Position numbers and translations under genes: made by a program. This document shows positions 56,200 through 64,000 of a DNA stretch of 64,000 nucleotides, piece after piece. This DNA is from Streptomyces sp. NBC_01267 (GTDB taxonomy: Bacteria > Actinomycetota > Actinomycetes > Streptomycetales > Streptomycetaceae): NCBI RefSeq assembly GCF_036241575.1, contig NZ_CP108455.1, forward strand, positions 2,308,501-2,372,500. The letters are read 5' to 3'. The notes beneath the pieces were generated by a model. The model was not told the DNA's origin and did not search any database. It saw only the letters and a program-made list of their open reading frames with translations. Every line of letters begins with the position of its first letter. Position 1 is the stretch's first letter.

Positions 56200-57552
56200 G
56201 TGTCTTCGCGCTCGCGCGCAACATGGCCTCTCATCGCCGTGTTCACCGCCGGATATCTCGCCTCATATCTCCTTCCCACCGTCGTGGGCCGTCTCGTCTC
56301 CGGCCTCGGTCTCTCCCCCGCCCAAGCCGGTCTCGTCGGCTCGGTCCTGCTGCTGTGCTCGGCCGGCGCGGGGTTCACACTCGGCTCACGTGTCGAACGC
56401 ATCGGCCCGCAGCGGCTGGCCCGCGCCGGGCTGCTGCTCGCGGTCGCCGGGTACGGCGCCGCCGCGGCCACCACGTACCTTCCGCTCGTCGTGACGGGCG
56501 TCGCGGTCGGCGGCTTCGGCTCCGGTACGGCGATGGCGGTGGCCTCGGTCGGGATCGCCGGGCTGCGCGACCCGCACCGGGCTTCGTCCACCGGGCTGCT
56601 CGCGGTGTCGGCGACGGCCGGGGCGCTCTATCTCGTACTGCCGCAGCTGGGCGGCGGGCACCGGATGCCGTTCGCCGCCGTCGCCCTGGTCGCGGCCCTC
56701 GTCTGGCCTGCGACGGGCCGACTCGGCGGGGCCTGTCAGGAGGCCCCTTCCCCGGAGGCCGGTCGTAGCCGGATCCCCCGCCTGCGCTCGGGCACCGTCC
56801 TGGCGGGCGCGATGGTCTGCTGGTCGATGGCCCAGAACTCGCTCTGGGGCGTCAGCAGCCGGATCGGCCAGGAACAGGCCGGGCTGTCCGAGGTGACGGT
56901 CGGAACGGTCCTCGCGGTGTCGCTGGCCGCCGGACTCGTCGGGATCTCCGCTGCGAGCGCGCTCGGCTCGAAGCTCGGCCGGGCCCTGCCGATCGGCGCG
57001 GGCACGGTGATCATCTCCGGCTGTATCGCGCTGAGTTCATCGGCGGGCGGGATCAACTCGTTCGCGTCGGGCGAGATCCTCTGGAACACCTTCTACCCGG
57101 TGGTCCTGTCGTATCTGATCGGCCTGGCCGCCTCCCTCGACCCGCGCGGACGCTGGGCCGTACTGGTCGGCTCGGCGTCCTCGCTGGGCGTGGCGTGCGG
57201 GCCCATCGCCGGGAGCCTGCTCTCCGCGCACACCGGGTTCCCGGTGATGGGTCTGGTCCTGGCCGCGCTGCTCCTGCTGCTCGCGGTCCCGCTGACCGCG
57301 GTGGCCCTGCACACCTCCGGACGGCCGCTGGTTCCCGGCTCGGTGCGCCGCAGGGGCGGTGCTCCCGCAGCGCTCGTCGCGGGCCGTACGGGTGGTCTGG
57401 CCGCCGCGGTTCCGGAGCTGGGCGCGCCCGAACTCACCGTCGCGGAGATCAGCGTGGAACCGCTGCCCCGCCGCAAGTACCGGTTCTCGACCGGCCATCA
57501 GCCCAAGTCGAAGTCGGCGTCGAAGTCGTACGCTTCGACCTCCGCCAAGTAG
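56200..57552 (+). CDS. MFS transporter, unknown substrate
   Basis: The about 450-residue protein has about 12 hydrophobic segments, beginning ATWPLIAVFTAGYLASYLLP, and a loop LGSRVERIGPQRLARAG resembling motif A. The long C-terminal tail is Lys/Ser-rich (KSKSASKSYASTSAK). The GTG at 56200 is chosen because it lies just before the first membrane segment; a TTG at 56104 would add a Pro-rich stretch without family support. It is divergent from glucarate genes, so sugar-acid uptake is possible. Its end overlaps the convergent deaminase gene by 55 bases. Confidence 0.78.
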   Translation: MSSRSRATWPLIAVFTAGYLASYLLPTVVGRLVSGLGLSPAQAGLVGSVLLLCSAGAGFTLGSRVERIGPQRLARAGLLLAVAGYGAAAATTYLPLVVTGVAVGGFGSGTAMAVASVGIAGLRDPHRASSTGLLAVSATAGALYLVLPQLGGGHRMPFAAVALVAALVWPATGRLGGACQEAPSPEAGRSRIPRLRSGTVLAGAMVCWSMAQNSLWGVSSRIGQEQAGLSEVTVGTVLAVSLAAGLVGISAASALGSKLGRALPIGAGTVIISGCIALSSSAGGINSFASGEILWNTFYPVVLSYLIGLAASLDPRGRWAVLVGSASSLGVACGPIAGSLLSAHTGFPVMGLVLAALLLLLAVPLTAVALHTSGRPLVPGSVRRRGGAPAALVAGRTGGLAAAVPELGAPELTVAEISVEPLPRRKYRFSTGHQPKSKSASKSYASTSAK

Positions 57553-58517
57553 CGCGCCCGCCGTTCCTCGTCGTGGTCCAGGAAGGCGGCGAGGAACGAG
57601 TTGCGGGCCAGTGTCCGCAGCTCCTCGTGCCCGAGGCCGAGCGCCTCGTGCACGGCGTGGAAGGTGTCGCCCGCGTAGCCGCCGAAGTACGCGGGGTCGT
57701 CGGAGTTGACGGTGCAGAGCAGCCCGGCGTCCATCATCTGCCGCAGCGGGTGCCCCTCCAGGACGTCCACGGCCCGCAGCCGTACGTTCGACAGCGGGCA
57801 GAGGGTCAGCGGCACCCGGTCCCTGACCAGCCGCTCGACCAGCTCCGGGTCCTCCATCGAGCGCAGCCCGTGGTCGATGCGCTCCACGCCCAGGACGTCC
57901 AGCGCCTCCCGTACGTAGGCGGGCGGGCCCTCCTCGCCCGCGTGCGCGACCTTGCGCAGGCCCAGCGCGCCCGCCGCCTCGTACACCTCGCGGAACTTCG
58001 ACGGCGGGTGCCCGACCTCGGCCGAGTCCAGGCCGACCGCCGCGATCAGGTGCAGGTACGGCTCGGCCGCCGCCAGGGTGCGGAGCGCCGAATCGGCGGA
58101 CTCGTCGCGCAGGAAACACATGATCAACTGGGTGGAGACGCCGTGCCGTTCCTCGCTCCGTGCCAGGGCCCGCGAGATGCCCTCGACGACCGTCCCCATC
58201 GGCACACCGCGCGCCGAGTGCGCCTGCGGGTCGAAGAAGATCTCCGCGTGCCGTACGCCCTGCGCGGCGGCGCGCGCCAGGTAGGCGTCCGTGAGCTCCT
58301 CGAAGTCCTGCTCCGTGCGGAGCACGGCCATCAGCCCGTAGTACAGGTCGAGGAAGGACTGCAGGTCGCTGAAGAGATACGCCCTGCGCAGCGTCTCGGT
58401 GTCCGGATACGGCAGTTCGATGCCGTTGCGCGCGGCGAGCGCGAAGGCCAGCTCGGGTTCGAGGGTGCCTTCGATGTGGAGGTGGAGTTCGGCCTTGGGG
58501 AGGTGCTGCAACTGCAT
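57498..58517 (-). CDS. Adenosine deaminase family enzyme, adenine deaminase type
   Basis: The 339-residue zinc amidohydrolase has LPKAELHLHIEGTLEPEL at the start (two His ligands), HAGEEGP, RIDHGLR and NSDDPAYFGG. The pattern LPYPDTETLRRAY, SFLDLYYGLMAVLRTEQDF and EIFFDPQAHSARG is closer to the adenine deaminase branch than to classic adenosine deaminase. It would deaminate adenine (or adenosine) in purine salvage. The specificity is inferred from overall pattern. Confidence 0.9.
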   Translation of the reverse strand: MQLQHLPKAELHLHIEGTLEPELAFALAARNGIELPYPDTETLRRAYLFSDLQSFLDLYYGLMAVLRTEQDFEELTDAYLARAAAQGVRHAEIFFDPQAHSARGVPMGTVVEGISRALARSEERHGVSTQLIMCFLRDESADSALRTLAAAEPYLHLIAAVGLDSAEVGHPPSKFREVYEAAGALGLRKVAHAGEEGPPAYVREALDVLGVERIDHGLRSMEDPELVERLVRDRVPLTLCPLSNVRLRAVDVLEGHPLRQMMDAGLLCTVNSDDPAYFGGYAGDTFHAVHEALGLGHEELRTLARNSFLAAFLDHDEERRARYLAEVEAYDFDADFDLG

Positions 58518-58578
58518 CGGACGGCCCTGCTCAGTTCGGTTCGGTGGTGCTTCGGTGTGCTTCCGGTCCGCTTCGGAT

Positions 58579-59499
58579 TCAGGGTGAGGCGGTGTGCCGG
58601 GAGGGGACGGGGATGCGCATGAGGTCGGCGGCGACGGTCAGTTCACCGTCGAACCCGGCGGCGCGCGCCTGTCGCGCGAATTCCTCCGGGTCGGTGTACC
58701 GCTGCGAGAAGTGCGTCAGTACGAGGTGCCGGACGCCCGCGTCCCGGGCCACCCGGCCCGCCTGTCCGGCGGTCAGATGGCCGTGGTCGGTGGCCAGCTG
58801 CTCGTCCTCGTCGAGGAAGGTCGACTCGATGACCAGCAGGTCGCAGCCCTCGGCGAGGCGGTGCACGCCGTCGCACAGCCGGGTGTCCATGACGAACGCG
58901 AACCGCTGCCCGCGCCGCACCTCGCTGACCTGGTCGAGCGTGACCCCGTTCAGCTCGCCCTCGCGCTGGAGCCGCCCGATGTCCGGCCCGGTGACGCCGT
59001 GCGCGGCGAGCCGCTCGGGCAGTATCCGGCGCCCGTCCGGTTCGGTCAGCCGGTAGCCGTACGACTCGACGGGATGGGAGAGCCGGTGTGCCTCCAGTAC
59101 GTACGCCGGGGTGCTCGCCAGCACTCCGCCGTCGCCCGTCGCCGGGACCTGGCCGAGTTCGACGGACTCGTGGTAGGCGGTGGAGTACCGCAGCCGGTCG
59201 AAGAAGTGCTGTCCGCTCGCCGGGTAGTGCGCGGTGACCGGGTGCGGGACCCGGTCCAGATTGATCCGCTGGATGACTCCGGCCAGGCCCAGCGAGTGGT
59301 CGCCGTGGAAGTGCGTGACGCAGATCCGGTCGATGTCGTGCGCCGCGACCCCGGCGTGCAGCATCTGCCGCTGGGTGCCCTCGCCGGGGTCGAGGAGGAT
59401 GCCCTCGCCGTCCCAGCGCAGCAGATAGCCGTTGTGGTTGCGGTGGCGGGTGGGGACCTGGCTGGCGGTGCCGAGCACCACCAGCTCCCGTACGGACAA
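58579..59499 (-). CDS. rnz: Ribonuclease Z
   Basis: The 306-residue metallo-beta-lactamase-fold enzyme has [10 protein letters not shown] (zinc site), the [10 protein letters not shown] segment holding the Asp ligand, and LTHFSQRY with a late His. It cuts the 3' trailer of pre-tRNAs. It follows the HIT gene by five bases and so is in one operon with it. Confidence 0.93.
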   Translation of the reverse strand: MSVRELVVLGTASQVPTRHRNHNGYLLRWDGEGILLDPGEGTQRQMLHAGVAAHDIDRICVTHFHGDHSLGLAGVIQRINLDRVPHPVTAHYPASGQHFFDRLRYSTAYHESVELGQVPATGDGGVLASTPAYVLEAHRLSHPVESYGYRLTEPDGRRILPERLAAHGVTGPDIGRLQREGELNGVTLDQVSEVRRGQRFAFVMDTRLCDGVHRLAEGCDLLVIESTFLDEDEQLATDHGHLTAGQAGRVARDAGVRHLVLTHFSQRYTDPEEFARQARAAGFDGELTVAADLMRIPVPSRHTASP

Positions 59500-59504
59500 C
59501 GGGA

Positions 59505-59864
59505 CTACCCGGGCGGCCAGTTGAGCCCGCGACCGCCCAGCACGTGGGCGTGCGCGTGGAAGACGGTCTGGCCCGCGCCGGAGCCGGTGTTGAAGACGAT
59601 GCGGTAGCCGGTCGAGTCGACCTTGTCCTCGGCGGCGACCTCCGCGGCCTCGCGCAGCACGTCAGCGGCGATCTGCGGTTCGGCCGCGGCGAGGGTGGCG
59701 GCGTCCGGGTAGTGCACCTTGGGGATCACCAGGACGTGCGTGGGCGCCTGCGGGTTTATGTCGCGGAAGGCGACGGTGGTGTCGGTCTCACGGACGACCG
59801 TCGCCGGGATGTCTCCCGAGACGATCTTGCAGAACAGGCAGTCGGTCTGCGGTTCTCCCGCCAT
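59505..59864 (-). CDS. HIT family nucleotide-binding protein
   Basis: The 119-residue protein has CLFCKI near the start, [10 protein letters not shown], and the HIT motif HAHAHVLGG. It is of the HINT type, which hydrolyses nucleotide phosphoramidates. The ATG at 59862-59864 follows AGGAG; the frame to 59903 is not needed. Confidence 0.92.
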   Translation of the reverse strand: MAGEPQTDCLFCKIVSGDIPATVVRETDTTVAFRDINPQAPTHVLVIPKVHYPDAATLAAAEPQIAADVLREAAEVAAEDKVDSTGYRIVFNTGSGAGQTVFHAHAHVLGGRGLNWPPG

Positions 59865-59926
59865 GCGGGGCTCCTCGGTCGGTGGTGATCGGTACGCGGC
59901 CATGGTAGACCGACCGCCGCACGGGG

Positions 59927-60004
59927 GCCGGGGCCCGGGGCCCGGGGTAACCCTTGGCCCGCCCCGGGCCCCGGTCCCAGCCCGCCCCGGGCCCCGGGCC
60001 CCGG
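59927..60004. terminator. GC-rich inverted repeats after the tricorn-type gene
   Basis: Runs of GGGGCC/CCGGGG type on one side (59927-59946) and CCCCGGGCCCCGG on the other (59962-59974 and 59985-60004) can form several strong hairpins. They lie just past the tricorn-type stop and likely end its transcription. Confidence 0.55.
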
Positions 60005-60006
60005 TC

Positions 60007-63000
60007 TCAGCCTGCGGCCCCCGGCCGTTCCGGCGCCGACTTCGCCGGATTCTCCTCCAGCGCGGCGAGCGCGATCCGGATCGCCTCGTCCAGTTGGGTG
60101 TCCCGTCCCGCCGCGTGGTCCTGCGGCGCCTGGACCACTTCGACGTCCGGGTCGACGCCGTAGTTCTCCACGCCCCAGCCGTAACCCTCCAGCCAGAAGG
60201 CGAACTTGGGCTGGGTCACCAGCGTGCCGTCGACGAGCCGGTAGCGGCTGTCGATCCCGACGACCCCGCCCCAGGTCCTGGTCCCGACCACGGGTCCGAT
60301 CCCCAGGGCCTTGATCGCGGCGTTGACGATGTCCCCGTCCGAGCCGGAGAACTCGTTGGCGACGGCCACCACCGGGCCGCGCGGTGCGTCCTGCGGGTAG
60401 CTCACCGGTGTCATCCCGCGCGGCAGGGCCCAGCCCACGATCCGGCGGGCCAGCTTCTCCACGACCAGCTGGGAGGTGTGGCCGCCGCGGTTCTCCCGCA
60501 CGTCCACCACCAGGCCCTCCCTGGCCACCTCCACCCGCAGGTCGCGGTGGAGCTGTGCCCAGCCGGGGCCCTGCATGTCGGGGACGTGGACATAACCGAG
60601 GCGCCCGCCGGATCGTTCATGGACGTACGCCCGCCGGCCGGTCACCCAGTCGTGGTACCGCAGGGCTTCCTCGTCACCGGTGGGGACGACCACGACATGG
60701 CGCGGGTCGCCGCCGCCGGCGGGCCCGACGGTGAGTTCGACGGGCCTGCCCGCCGCGCCGGTGAGCAGCGGGGCCGGTCCGGTGAGCGGGTCCACCCGGT
60801 GGCCGTCGACGGCCAGGACCGTGTCGCCCGCGCGCACCGCGACGCCGGGCGCGAAGAGCGGGGAACTCGCCGCCGGATCGGAGGTCTCCGAGGAGAGGAT
60901 CCGGTCGATGCGCCAACTTCCCTCGTCCGTCCGGGAGATGTCGGCGCCCAGCAGTCCCTGCCGGGTCGCGTCGTCGTGCCAGCCGCCGGGCGGTGTCACA
61001 TAGGCGTGCGAGGTGCCGAGTTCGCCCTGCACCTCCCACAGCAGGTCGACCAGGTCGTCGTGGGTGGCGACGCGGGCGAGCAGGGGGCGGTAGCGGTCCA
61101 GGACGCCGTCCCAGTCGACCCCCGACATGTCGGCCCGCCAGAAGTTGTCCCGCATGATGCGGCCGGCCTCGTCGTACATCTGCCGCCACTCGGCGGCCGG
61201 GTCGAGCATCCGGCGGATCCGGGACAGGTCGACGGAGATGTTGCTGTCGCTGTCCTCGTCGGCGTCGGGCTTGGCCACCCGGCTGTCGGACGGGACCACA
61301 CGCAGCTTGCCGTCCATGTGCAGGACGAGCCGCTTGCCGTCGCCGCTGACCTCGAAGTGGTCGACGTCCGGGGCGATTTCCTCGATGCGCAGCCGTTCCA
61401 GGTCGTACCGCTCCAGGACGTTGTGCGGCCAGGGGGCGTCGAGGGTCGCCCTGGAGGTGCCGAGCACGCCGCGCACCGGGTGGCGCAGCCAGAGCAGCCC
61501 GTCCCTGGCCGCGCGCAGCGTGGAGTAGCTCGCGGCCTCGACGGGCAGCGGCACGATGCGGTCGGCGAGTCCTTCGAGGTCGATCCGGGTGACGGGCAGC
61601 GCGGTCGCGGTGTCGTGCTCGTCGCCGTCCTTGTCCTTCTCGGTGGGGCGGCCGTGGCGCTGCGGCCCGAACGGAGAGGGGGTGGTGGCGGCGAGCGTGA
61701 GCAGGTGCGGACGACAGGCGCCGACGAACGCGAGGTCGAAGACGTGCTCGTCGTAGACCGGGTCGAAGGCCCGCTCGGAGAGGAAGGCGAGGTGCTTGCC
61801 GTCGGGGGTGAACGCCGGCTGGAAGTCCCGGAAGCGCAGGGGGGTCGCCTCGGCCACGGTGAGATCCGCGAGGTTCGCGAGCTTGAGCTGGCGCAGCTGC
61901 TCCGGGCCGGGGTGCGACCAGGCCAGCCAGGCCGAGTCGGGCGAGAAGACCAGGCCGGAGGCGTCGCCGTCCGTGCTGCGGTCCACTTCGCGCACCTCGC
62001 CGGTGTCGCGCTCGACGACCAGTACCCGCCCGTCGTGCGCGGCGACGGCGAACCGGCTGCCGTCGGGGGCCGCCGCGAGTCCGAGCACCCGGCCGATCCG
62101 GCCCTGGGCGAGGCGGCGCGGGGCGGCGCCCGGTACGGCGCCGGTGGCGGGGGCGCACTCCAGGGCGTCGTCGCCCTCGGCGTCGGTCACCCAGACGACG
62201 TGCTCGGCGCCCTCGGCGCGGAAGGTGCGGGGCAGCCTGGCCCGTACGCCGGGTTCGGTGGCGAGTGCGCGGGCCGGGCCCTCCCGGTGGGTGACCCAGT
62301 GCACGGCGCCGCGCGACTCGACGGCGCTGCCGCGGCCGGTGCGGTCCGGGGACGCGGTGTGCAGATGGTGTCCGGCGCGTACCGGATGGGGCTGGAGGTC
62401 GGCGCGCTGACCGCCGAGGCGGACCTCGACGCGGCGCGGTTCGGCGCCTTCGAGGTCGTCGACGATCCACAGTTCGCCCGCAGACGCGTAGACGACGCGG
62501 GCACCGTCGGTGGCTGCGTGGCGGGCGTAGAAGCCGTCGATGCCGGTGTGCCTGCGCAGGTCCGAGCCGTCCGGGAGCGAGGAGTAGAGCGCGCCGACGC
62601 CTTCGTGGTCGGAGAGGAAGGCGATGCGGTCGCCCACCCGGAGCGGGCACTCGATGTTCCCGTCGAGGTCCTCGTGGACGCGTACGAAGTCGCCCCCGGT
62701 CTCGCCGGTCCACAGCTTGCCCGCGGTGCCTCCCCGGTACCGCTTCCACCTGGCCGCCTCGCGCCCCATGGTCGCGGAGAGCAGCAGCACCTGCTCGCCG
62801 GGACCGTACGCGAGGGAGCCGACCGGACCGTACGGCAGGGTCCGCGCCGGTCCCCCGTCGACCGGAACGGCCCGTGCCCAGGTGCGGCGCAGCGAGGCCT
62901 GGCCGTGCGTGCTGATGGCCAGCACCTCGCCGTCCGGGGTCCAGCCGCGTACGGAGGTCCGGGCGTCGCCCCAGTAGGTGAGCCGCTTCGACGGGCCGCC

Positions 63001-63225
63001 GTCCACCGGCGCGAGGTGCACTTCCGGCGCCCCGTCCCGGGTGGACGTCCAGGCGACCCACGCCCCGTCGGGGGATATGCGGGGATGGTTGACGGGCCGG
63101 TTGTCGGCACTGACCCGCCAGGCACGGCCCCCGTCGAGCGGGGCCACCCAGACGTCGTCCTCTGCGGTGAATGCGATCAAGTCGCCCTGGACATGCGGAA
63201 ACCGAAGGTAGGAAGGGTGCGTCAC
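60007..63225 (-). CDS. Tricorn-type S41 protease
   Basis: The 1072-residue protein has N-terminal beta-propeller repeats (SPDGAWVAWTSTRDGAPEVH and further WD-like strands), a middle helical part, a PDZ-like segment (VRAGDTVLAVDGHRVD near 790), and a C-terminal S41 core with NEFSGSDGD around the nucleophile Ser near 1000. It degrades peptides, likely those made by the proteasome. No signal peptide is present, so it is cytoplasmic. Its start is five bases from the stop of the gene upstream, so they share an operon. Confidence 0.93.
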   Translation of the reverse strand: MTHPSYLRFPHVQGDLIAFTAEDDVWVAPLDGGRAWRVSADNRPVNHPRISPDGAWVAWTSTRDGAPEVHLAPVDGGPSKRLTYWGDARTSVRGWTPDGEVLAISTHGQASLRRTWARAVPVDGGPARTLPYGPVGSLAYGPGEQVLLLSATMGREAARWKRYRGGTAGKLWTGETGGDFVRVHEDLDGNIECPLRVGDRIAFLSDHEGVGALYSSLPDGSDLRRHTGIDGFYARHAATDGARVVYASAGELWIVDDLEGAEPRRVEVRLGGQRADLQPHPVRAGHHLHTASPDRTGRGSAVESRGAVHWVTHREGPARALATEPGVRARLPRTFRAEGAEHVVWVTDAEGDDALECAPATGAVPGAAPRRLAQGRIGRVLGLAAAPDGSRFAVAAHDGRVLVVERDTGEVREVDRSTDGDASGLVFSPDSAWLAWSHPGPEQLRQLKLANLADLTVAEATPLRFRDFQPAFTPDGKHLAFLSERAFDPVYDEHVFDLAFVGACRPHLLTLAATTPSPFGPQRHGRPTEKDKDGDEHDTATALPVTRIDLEGLADRIVPLPVEAASYSTLRAARDGLLWLRHPVRGVLGTSRATLDAPWPHNVLERYDLERLRIEEIAPDVDHFEVSGDGKRLVLHMDGKLRVVPSDSRVAKPDADEDSDSNISVDLSRIRRMLDPAAEWRQMYDEAGRIMRDNFWRADMSGVDWDGVLDRYRPLLARVATHDDLVDLLWEVQGELGTSHAYVTPPGGWHDDATRQGLLGADISRTDEGSWRIDRILSSETSDPAASSPLFAPGVAVRAGDTVLAVDGHRVDPLTGPAPLLTGAAGRPVELTVGPAGGGDPRHVVVVPTGDEEALRYHDWVTGRRAYVHERSGGRLGYVHVPDMQGPGWAQLHRDLRVEVAREGLVVDVRENRGGHTSQLVVEKLARRIVGWALPRGMTPVSYPQDAPRGPVVAVANEFSGSDGDIVNAAIKALGIGPVVGTRTWGGVVGIDSRYRLVDGTLVTQPKFAFWLEGYGWGVENYGVDPDVEVVQAPQDHAAGRDTQLDEAIRIALAALEENPAKSAPERPGAAG

Positions 63226-63230
63226 GTGTG

Positions 63231-64000
63231 TCAGCTTAGGCTGGAGATTCCCTGGGCGTCTCCTAAGCCTGCGAGCCTCAGTTGTCCGTACTCGCGGTGG
63301 GCGAGCGGCAGTCGGTACGTCCCGTTGCCCTGGGGAAGCACCACGGACGAGCGCACCAGTGCGCCGAGTGCGGCCCCGCCGGGAAAGACCGTACGGACCT
63401 GCTCCTCGGTGAACTCACCGGTGAACGCGGACAGTCCGGCCCACAGCAGCCGTTCCGCCCTGGAGCACAGGTCGTGGCTCCACTCGACGGCGCGCAGCAG
63501 GCTGCGGTGCCTGACGGGTTCCCTGGGGCCGTCGGTGAGGACGGTGAGGCGCCCGCCGGGGGCGGAGAGCGTGCCGTACAGCTGCTGTGCGGGGATCAGC
63601 CGCAGCGTGCGGGCGGCGAGCAGGGTGGACAGCGGGTCGCCGTCGAGCCGGCACGCCAGCAACCGGGACCAGTAGTCGGGCAGTTCCACGTCGTGCGCCG
63701 CGGCGCTCTCCTGGAGCAGTTCGGCGGTCCGCTCGGGGGGCAACGGGCTTACGGCCGTCAGCTGTTCGCCCGGTACGTCGAGCGGCTTGCGGCTGGTGGC
63801 CAGTATCTGGAGCTCGGGACAGGTGTCGTACAGCCTGCCCACCAGGTAGGCGCAGCCGGTGAGTACGTGTTCGCAGGTGTCCAGGACGAGCAACCCCTGG
63901 CTGCGGGTGAGCAGTTCGAGCACCGCGTGCACCGGGTCGGCGCCCGGTTCGGGCGAGGCGTGCAGGGCGTCGGCGACTGCGTACGGGACGAGCGCCGCGT
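63231..64000 (-). CDS. NB-ARC-type ATPase/regulator, C-terminal part (runs off window)
   Basis: The open frame continues to the window edge with no start. It has GLLVLDTCEHVLTG (Walker B type), LQILATSRKPLDVPGEQ, and LRAVEWSHDLCS followed by ERLLWAGLSAFTGEFT, the pattern of ATPase modules in AfsR/SARP-like or LuxR-like regulators. The C-terminus is short, ending 230 residues into the visible frame, so no TPR or LuxR domain follows the ATPase. Any N-terminal DNA-binding domain is outside the window. Confidence 0.8.
   Translation of the reverse strand, partial: AALVPYAVADALHASPEPGADPVHAVLELLTRSQGLLVLDTCEHVLTGCAYLVGRLYDTCPELQILATSRKPLDVPGEQLTAVSPLPPERTAELLQESAAAHDVELPDYWSRLLACRLDGDPLSTLLAARTLRLIPAQQLYGTLSAPGGRLTVLTDGPREPVRHRSLLRAVEWSHDLCSRAERLLWAGLSAFTGEFTEEQVRTVFPGGAALGALVRSSVVLPQGNGTYRLPLAHREYGQLRLAGLGDAQGISSLS

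Noticed and set aside
59719..63675. 1318-codon rightward open frame across the tricorn-type gene
   Set aside because: It is an antisense shadow: low-complexity Gly/Arg/Val-rich translation, no motifs, and it spans three real leftward genes.

Overview
This window comes from a very GC-rich actinomycete chromosome, most likely Streptomyces. The support is strong third-position GC, frequent GTG starts, and a familiar Streptomyces core block: glyS, znuACB-zur, uppS, recO, leuA, era, the ybeY/phoH/corC group and rnz.

Bases 1-17250 hold the right-hand part of a specialised-metabolite cluster that continues off the left edge. Its core is an A-PCP-C-PCP peptide synthetase with an MbtH start just downstream, a free-standing adenylation protein whose specificity residues read as threonine, and a complete pyrrole-2-carboxyl-thioester cassette: prolyl ligase, FAD dehydrogenase and small PCP. 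Cassette genes are interleaved with a TrpB2-like PLP enzyme that lacks the usual catalytic glutamate, plus an esterase-fold protein, an MFS exporter and a Gfo/Idh/MocA oxidoreductase. Two related LuxR-type regulators flank the right side; one appears to start at ATT. A decayed cysN remnant and a transposase remnant mark the unstable edge. I infer an acylated or pyrrole-bearing small peptide containing Thr; I cannot name the compound.

Bases 17250-23800 are accessory: a secreted ParB/Srx-like protein, a secreted beta-propeller protein, an XRE regulator divergent from an AhpD-fold protein, and two small membrane proteins. Bases 23800-38170 are mostly core metabolism: glyS, a Zur-controlled zinc uptake operon with two visible Zur boxes, uppS and recO, a urease operon ureABCFGD without ureE, a TerB protein, and leuA behind a Leu-rich leader peptide.

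Bases 38330-45540 carry a protealysin-like M4 peptidase and its likely inhibitor emfourin, separated by a 215-bp inverted-repeat element, then a GNAT protein, a PIN toxin-antitoxin pair, era, a WxL-type surface pair and a deaminase-fold protein without catalytic residues. Bases 45560-64000 hold an XRE/MFS divergent pair, the corC-ybeY-phoH operon in which phoH is interrupted by a 360-residue intein with class 3 features, glucarate catabolism genes with a visible operator, an MFS protein, an adenine-deaminase-type enzyme, rnz, a HIT protein, a tricorn-type protease and the start-truncated end of an NB-ARC-type ATPase.

All calls come from reading the sequence by eye; no database search was run.
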